A stretch of 64,000 nucleotides of DNA from Eudorina sp. 2006-703-Eu-15. Lineage: Eukaryota; Chlorophyta; Chlorophyceae; Chlamydomonadales; Volvocaceae. The notes beneath the pieces were generated by a model that searched no databases, was not told the origin of the DNA, and saw nothing but the letters and a program-made list of their open reading frames with translations. Location of the stretch: the NCBI GenBank assembly GCA_003117195.1, contig BDSI01000089.1, positions 62,001 to 126,000 of the forward strand, in the 5' to 3' direction. Below, one piece after another: positions 57,195-64,000 of the stretch. The stretch's first letter is position 1. Every line of letters begins with the position of its first letter. Position numbers and translations under genes: made by a program.

Positions 57195-60100
57195 CTGTGG
57201 AGAATCGAGAGAGAGAATCAATACACGCGTACGGTATGTAGCTGCCGACAGCAGACTAGTTTCGTGAGGCATGCAAGCATCGCGCCGTGCGCCCCGCTGC
57301 TGCAAAGAGTTCCCCGTCGCGACCCTAGAGGCGCAAAGTAGCCTCTGAGCGACACAGTCCGAAATGCGTACCAGGCGGTGCAATCTCGGCGCAGTACGGC
57401 AGCGGCCACTGGTCGTACGATGTCGTAATAGCTGGTGGAATGTAGTCATCCAGGGTGCCCTGTGTTTGTACACGCGCGCGACGCGGGGATGCATGTCATG
57501 TCATGGAGGGAAAGACCGCGCGACGCGGGGATGCATGTCATGTCATGGAGGGAAAGACCGCGCGACGCTGGGATGCATGTCATGTCATGGAGGGAAAGAC
57601 CGCGCGACGCGGGGATGCATGTCATGTCATGGAGGGAAAGACCGCGCGACGCTGGGATGCATGTCATGTCATGGAGGGAAAGACCGCGCGACGCTGGGAT
57701 GCATGTCATGTCATGGAGGGAAAGACCGCGCGACGCGGGATGCATGTCATGTCATGGAGGGAAAGACGCGCGACGCGGGATGCATGTCATGTCATGGAGG
57801 GAAAGACCGCGCGACGCGGGGATGCATGTCATGTCATGGAGGGAAAGACCGCGCGACGCGGGGATGCATGTCATGTCATGGAGGGAAAGACCGCGCGACG
57901 CGGGGATGCATGTCATGTCATGGAGGGAAAGACCGCGCGACGCGGGATGCATGTCATGTCATGGAGGGAAAGACCGCGCGACGCGGGGATGCATGTCATG
58001 TCATGGAGGGAAAGACCGCGCGACGCGGGGATGCATGTCATGTCATGGAGGGAAAGACGTCGGTGGTCAGCTAGCTGTCTTCGACTGCAGGCCAGGGCAA
58101 GTCCCGCCCGAGAGATCGCCACGCAGCGAGCCTGCGCACTCAAGCGCCTCTGACACACAGCAGGAGCAGCAGCCACGATGCTGCAGCAGCAACGCCTCGT
58201 GCTTACCGACATGGAGCAGAACTGATCCCCAAAGCTGGCGCTGGGAGAGCAGGAGGGGATGTTGGCGACCACGTCATAGTTGGGGGAGCCCCAGCTGGCC
58301 GCAGGCACCGCGGCGCCACCGTTGCTGATCGTGTCTCGGCCCTGGTACGGCTGCTCGGCCGTGTCGATGACCTTGACATAAAGCAGCGTGCCGTCAAAGT
58401 AGTACACCTCGCCGGTGGGGCTGGCTAGCACGTCAGCCAGGCTGGAGCCGGGTACAATGGTGGACGTGGGCAGTAGCCAGGTGTGCCGGCGGGTAATGGT
58501 GAAGGTGGTGCCGGCGGGGTAGCGGGTGGCGTAGATGATGGAACTGCCCCTGGGGACTTGCTCCACAGAAATGGTCATCGTCTTGGGAGCGCCCAGGTTC
58601 CAGTGCACGTACCAGCCGTTCTTGCCCGTAAGGCCGGTCACACCCTGCGTAAGCCGCGGTCCAAAAGGCAAGGTTTGCCGGCGACCATGGAGGAGGCAGA
58701 TAGGTACCGCGCAAAGGAGCAATCGCATTACTTGCAAAAGTGGATGAGGTGTGTACGTAGGCAACACAGCGCGACACATTCCAACACCAAGATTCAACCT
58801 CCCCAACACCAAGATTCAACATATCATCAACGCCCTTCACACCTCCAGGCGCGTGATGATGGACGAGCGCTTGCTTGCCCCAGTAAAGCCAAACTGGGCC
58901 ACGTATCCAGCATCATAGTCGTTGACGTTGTTGACAGACGGCAATGCGCTCGACTGGTCCACCTGCGGAAGGGGCATCAATCAAAGCACGCATGTGGTTG
59001 CCTTGCGCACTGCTGCTAGCAATGCCGCGCGCGATAAGTGGCCAAGCGCCCAAGCCAGATGTATGTACAGATGCAGGGTTAAGACGCAACAACGGAATCA
59101 GTTTTTGCACCAAGCAAGGACCACTTACAGTGAGTGTATACCCGGGCACTTGGAGAGTAACCCGCGCCACAGTCCGCCAGGGGTACCTGCGTGCCGGTGT
59201 GCATAGCCCGGTCAGCAGTGTGCGCGCGAGGAATGATTGAATCAGGCGCAGCAGGTCATGTATGGCATAAGGCATATGGAAAACAAAGGGGGCGAATGCA
59301 CGGCAGGACACGCCGGTGGAAAGCCTGTCGTGCAGACAGGCTATGCAGGTCACGAATTGAGGGAGTGTGTGGTAAGACGCGCAGTTGCCATGCTTACCAG
59401 TCGCAGGCAACCGTGTTCCAGTAGTCCCTGCACACGTATGCCGGAGAGGCGCGCGCGTAGGGGCAGGCGGGCAGTGGTGACTTGGCTTCAGTTGCGATTG
59501 GCATAAAACACGCGGTGCTTGTACGTTTGTTGTGTGTGTCAAGCAGCTGCATACCTGGGGTGCGTACGTGGTACACTACTTCAGTTCGCTGACTCCTAGC
59601 GCCTTGGCATTTTGCATTACCTGCCCGGTACATCGTTGGCTGCTGCCCGTCCGCTCATCGGCTTTTGTTCGGCGGTGTGCACAACACAGCGTGTGTGGCT
59701 CGATGGTTATTATCTGCCTTCCATACATTTGCTCTTGGACCCAAACGAACGTGCGCGTTATGCTGATACATACCCGAATGGCGACGCCGTCGAGCAGCTC
59801 GCGTCCGTTAGCCAGTAGTTGAATGGTTTGCAGGTGGTGGTGGTGGTGGAGGGCACACAAGTGGGCCCCGGGCCCGTGTCGTTGGTGGCCGAGTAGGAGG
59901 CAACGATGGTGGGGCGGCCGCGGCCCGTGAAGGAGCCGTCGGAGTCTGCGGACGAAGGTAAGCGAGCACAACGACGACAGTGCCGTACACGCAGGTAGCC
60001 ATCAGTCCAGACTCAGCAGGTAAACACACCCGGGTCGGTCAGTAAACACACGCAATACAAGCAAGTGATGAATAGGAAGTTGAAAACGGCATCCCTAATC

Positions 60101-63100
60101 GAACGAACGTACCGAAGAAGTTGAACCAGCGCCATGAACCGCTCTTGACCACTGGATTCCGGATCATGGCAGTCGGAGTCACGTTGACAAATCGTATATT
60201 CCGTACGGTCGAAAGGTGGCCTGGCTTGAATTGATCTGAGAAGCTCAGCGATACCAGCGCGGCTTGTGAAAACCAGTCAGCCGTGTTGTTGTATGGCACG
60301 TTCCTGTATGTACGTCGAATCAGCCCAATTAATCGTGGATCCTCGTAAGTGCACTTCTGCAGTGTAGGGTACTGCAATAACCTTGTTATTATATATATAT
60401 TATATTATATATTATATATATATATATATTATTATATATTATTATATATTATATATATTATTATATATATTATATATTATTATATATATTATATATTATT
60501 ATATATCCTCGTATATATATTATATATTATTATATATATTTTATATATTATTATATATATTATATATTATTATATATCCTCGTAAGTGCACTTCTGCAGT
60601 GTAGGGTACTGCAATAACCTTGTTCATGGGGTACGTTGAGACAATTTCTGGCCCAACCATTGGCCATTCAACCACTGGCCCAAACGGCCCACGCAAGCAG
60701 AGCAGCAGCCCAACCACGTAGCTCCCTCTTGCCCACCGGTACCTGATGGTGACGTTGCGAGCGATGTTCCGATAAAACGTGTCGTAGAACTGCAGGCCGA
60801 AGCGGTAGCCCGCTGGCAGACTGCGTGGCGGCGGGACGCACATACACAGCAAATACACGCCATACATACGCGGTTGGTTGTGCCACCGACCATGCATGGA
60901 TCGATCTGAGTAGTACGTGTGTGTGATCCGTCGAGGTCTGTCGTGCGAGTCTGTTCGAACTTCGAAGTATGGCGTTTGCCCCTCATCATGCAGTCACTCT
61001 ACAGCACTGCGCACGACCCGCCCCCGCCACCGGCCCACGCACGCATCCACCCACTCGTTGGGTACCATGCTGGTGAGGAAGCCCGAGTTGGCCGAGTTGA
61101 GGTTGAGGTCGGCGTTGATCAGCTCATTGGGCTCGCCGCGGATCTGGCAGCCCATAGTGCCATCGTGAGACTCCAGGCCGTCCACCTGCGAGAGCGTGGA
61201 GGCGGTGATTGTGGTACCCGCTCGGTGTCACAGCACGTGCTGTCGTAATCACGCGCGTTGCTGACCGGAAAAAGGCAGCTGTTAGGTGGTTGGCTGCCAG
61301 CGCATTTCCGTCCATACGCACACACACACATATGTGCACCCGCCCGCCACATATCCACTCGCATCAATCACCCGCATCAATCACCCGCATCCATCACCCG
61401 CATCCATCACCCGCATCCATCACCCGCATCCATCACCCGCATCCATCACCCGCATACAGCCTGTAACACGCGCCGGACATCGATTGCAACAACGGAGCCC
61501 AGCATGCAGGCGACATACAGCCTCACTCACCAGAATGCGGTCACCGTAAGTCGACACCGTCGCGCCGCCCAGCCAGACTTTCGAGTTGCTCATCACAAAC
61601 TTCGTCAGGATCGATGCGTTGTTGGCATCCCTGCGCAGATATAGCAGATGCATAACATAATCCAGACATTGGTAAGGATGTGTCGATGACGCGCATTGCA
61701 GCAGCTGCACTACTCCTGTCGCATTCCCGCCGCTCTGCACAAATACGAAGTGCGTCGTACAGCAGGCGGGCGTCGTACGCCCACCCGGACTACTGCCACG
61801 CATGTATGTGTATGTGTGTTCGGCTTGTGCGTGCCAGAACCAAAACCACGCACGCACGGACAGCTGCAAGAGGCACGCATGTACTGATCGCAAAGAATCA
61901 CTATTCATTCTTACCTGGGATCGAACGTGGTGCGCTGAATGCTGTAGGCCAGGGTCACATTGTCCGCTGCATAGCCCAGGTTCCCGCCCACGTAGATAGC
62001 GGCTGCCTCACCCCAGTGGTACCCGCTCGAGTGCGCCGTGTTGCCACTGAACCCAAGCACAGGCCGCTTGTATGGCTGAAGCGGCACGTTGCGATTGAGC
62101 TGCGCGCGGCGATGCATGGGGCGGTTGTACGTGATGGCGAGTTCGCAGCAACCCAGGACTTGTGTAGGTGTGGGATTGTGCTGAATCGCGATGTGCTAGC
62201 AGCAGCCATGCGACAGGAACAGTCTCAGGTGGCCTTAAATTAGATGCGATGATGCAAGTAGCTCCATGCCCGGCGTCATAATTGGGCGCGTGATGACCCC
62301 GTGAGCGCGTCATGAAGGCGTCACAGTCGAGGCTGTCGGTTCCAATCGCCCGTCTATCTGCTCCCATCTGCCAAGAAACAAGTACGGCATCAAAACTCAC
62401 CCCGATGGGAGTTAGTTTGCGTAGGAAAAAGAATCCCGCCGCACCGCCGCTGGCTGCATTGTTGGTTAGGTAGTTGTAGGGGTTGCTGTATGTCCGGGGG
62501 CCGGGGGCAACAGCCATTTGGGGCATCTGGGTCAGAAGAAGATATGGGGTAGCAGTGAGTGCGTATATATTTCATTCGCAAGCAAAATGATTTTTCTCGA
62601 CAGTAGCTAGTCAGTTTCATTATCTGCGCCACACCTGATGTAAAAGCCTGATGCCGCCCAGTCGGAGGGTTGCAGCAACGTCGAGGACTGCAAGTACCAA
62701 AAACGGCAGGGGCCGAACGGGTAGACTTTGCCATCGCATGGTAGACTTACGTACACAGCACATGGGCGGCTGAACACAAATCTTCGGTACCTTCATTCGC
62801 ATGGGTAAGCGGCGGATGCATCCGGGCACACACACGCACCTGGTAGACTGTTGGAGAAGTGAACACGCTGCCCACAGCGCTGCACGTGTCTGAACGGCCC
62901 AACGGATGGACGTAACCGGCAAAGTTGCCATCAATTATGTTGCGCTCCTCAACCCCATCCTCGATGTAATAGCAATTCCCTTGTACATGGAAGGCCGTGT
63001 TTTGTTGCACCAGCAAGCCGTGGGTGCCGTGCATGGTGTAGCCTGCGAAAGCGGGTGGTTGGCGCAGCGAGGTAGTCGATTTGAGCAGTTCAGTATGTAA

Positions 63101-63883
63101 GTTAACGGAACAGCATAAGTTTGCGCAACATGTGAACCTGTCTGAGACCTCCCAGCGCGCCTCTCCTCTCTATCCTCCCCCACTCACATCTCCAGTAGCT
63201 GTTGTACACGCTGTTGTCGGTGAGGTAGCTCACACCCGTCACATCACCCGCCATGTGGAAATGGAAGGGGTAGCTGCGGGAGGAAGGGTTACGGACAGAG
63301 GAGAACGGGCTTATCTACCGTGCACTGGCTATGTCGGCCGATTCATCCAAATCGGGCGTCAGGAAACAGCCTCAGCATTTCCTGGACTTCAGCATCATAG
63401 AATTCGTAATCTCTTCGCATTACCTCGTGGTTGCTACCGTCAGGGTTCGTACAAATGTCGGCAAACCAGCAGCAGGCATCGTCAGCACATCCCGCCACAT
63501 CCACCGACAACGTACCTGCCCATCTGAAACTGCTGGCCCATTTTGTAGGCCATCGCGCCACGGATGCGCCCCGACTGCGAACAAGAGTGTGGGTATGCAG
63601 CGGTGGGGCATGCATGAAGTAAGGAGCAAAGTTGGTGTGCCAGTCTTCATGATCGTCGTTTGTCCTGGGAAGATACATACAATGTATCATACATGATGTA
63701 TGTGTGTATCGATAATTCGATCCGTTACGCTTTCGTTGCAGTTATGTTACCCTTTTACTTATGTCACGCACCGTGCTCTCGATGCGCACGTGCCCTCCCG
63801 CGCTCTCCCCGGCGCTTTCTGGGCTCCCCTGAAACATAATGTTGCGGCTTATCAGCACCACCTCCGTCTGGTACTCGGGGCCT
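53276..63883 (-). CDS. Gene C: CEMIP/TMEM2-like beta-helix protein with ShK and CBM array, 5' end outside window
   Basis: Twenty-six exons seen, corresponding to exons 5-30 of the family. The first fifteen after the missing 5' end are: 63772-63883, 63516-63574, 63188-63273, 62840-63042, 62635-62687, 62401-62485, 61915-62099, 61531-61630, 61055-61185, 60743-60820, 60113-60303, 59774-59945, 59398-59427, 59129-59186, 58843-58962; then 58207-58644 and 57372-57459. The visible part encodes 1,472 residues plus stop, and every junction keeps phase. It starts at the GPEYQTEVVLLS block; the signal peptide and G8-like exons (1-4) must lie beyond 64000. Core motifs (YPFHFHMAG, THGLLVQQNTAF, EDGVEERN, WYVHWNLGAPKTM) match A and B. 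Several exons are nearly identical to gene A. It likely shares their function. Confidence 0.85.
57475..58056. repeat. 42-bp minisatellite, 14 copies
   Basis: Fourteen head-to-tail units, mostly 42 bp with a few of 40-41 bp, fill the gene C intron between 57459 and 58207. Each contains GATGCATGTCATGTCATGG and GGAAAGACCGCGCGACGC. Variant positions (GGGG or CTGGG) recur among units. Because 42 is divisible by three, it produces long artificial ORFs on both strands. Confidence 0.95.
60339..60624. repeat. AT-rich tract bracketed by a 47-bp direct duplication
   Basis: The 47 bp at 60341-60387 recur without mismatch at 60578-60624. The roughly 190 bp between them are a TATATTAT-type tract, with a short third piece (ATATCCTCGTATA) inside at about 60504-60516. 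It lies in the gene C intron between exons 60743-60820 and 60113-60303. Confidence 0.9.
61361..61451. repeat. 13-bp tandem repeat, seven copies
   Basis: Seven exact-length units of GCATCMATCACCC in the gene C intron between exons 61055-61185 and 61531-61630. The first two units have A and the rest C at the variable base. Confidence 0.9.
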
Positions 63884-64000
63884 CTGCGTGAACGACGAGG
63901 GAAGCACGTCGGAAGGCGGGGGGTGATGAGGATTTAGGCTTAGGGTTAGGGTTATAATGGCGTATTTGGAATGCTCCTGTGGCCTTATTAGTTGCTTGTG

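Noticed and set aside
57475..58056. CRISPR-like array
   Set aside because: The repeats are directly adjacent without unique spacers, and the genome is eukaryotic.
57364..58328. Plus-strand ORFs of 230-297 codons with 14-residue repeats
   Set aside because: They are created by the 42-bp minisatellite inside a gene C intron. The flanking parts are antisense to gene C exons.
63932..63953. TTAGGG-like repeats suggesting a telomere
   Set aside because: There are only two or three imperfect units in an intron of gene C. Coding exons must continue beyond the window, so this is not a chromosome end.

Overview
The window is nuclear DNA of a green alga, most likely volvocine (Volvox/Chlamydomonas-like). 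The signs are GC-rich exons split by many short GT-AG introns, proline-rich SPPPP linkers typical of volvocine extracellular-matrix (ECM) proteins, a TmcB-like membrane protein of a kind expanded in these algae, and introns full of simple repeats and retroelement tails. Exon structures were built by hand: I translated both strands, placed splice sites and checked reading-frame phase from exon to exon. The species is not determined.

Layout. (1) 1-1556, plus strand: the 3' end of a gene for a large membrane protein, probably of the PAS/tiny-macrocysts TmcB-like family. (2) 1557-7365: mostly non-coding, with a decayed exon of the next gene at 6705-7055. (3) 7366-22955, minus: gene A, 30 exons, 1,736 residues. 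(4) 22956-27395: spacer. (5) 27396-47639, minus: gene B, 32 exons, 2,016 residues. (6) 47640-53275: spacer with an unrecognised open frame, a long near-perfect hairpin and a 15-bp tandem repeat. (7) 53276-63883, minus: gene C, 26 exons seen (1,472 residues), with the 5' end beyond the window.

Genes A, B and C are head-to-tail paralogues with the same exon plan. A and B begin with a signal peptide and a G8-like domain (off-window in C). All three share a CEMIP/TMEM2-type right-handed beta-helix core, three ShK-like cysteine domains, and an array of CBM4/9-like (carbohydrate-binding) jelly-roll modules joined by proline-rich linkers. CEMIP and TMEM2 act on hyaluronan in animals. Here I infer secreted polysaccharide-binding or polysaccharide-cleaving wall/ECM proteins. 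Array length differs: A has three modules plus a dead fourth, B has four, C has three. Each module contains an exon of exactly 105 bp bounded by phase-0 introns, so modules can be gained, lost or skipped without shifting the frame. Some exons are almost identical between copies while others have diverged, which suggests gene conversion. Introns carry LINE-like 3' tails, a family of 56-64-bp TGTAACA elements, a paralogue-specific insertion, and AT-rich and tandem repeats.
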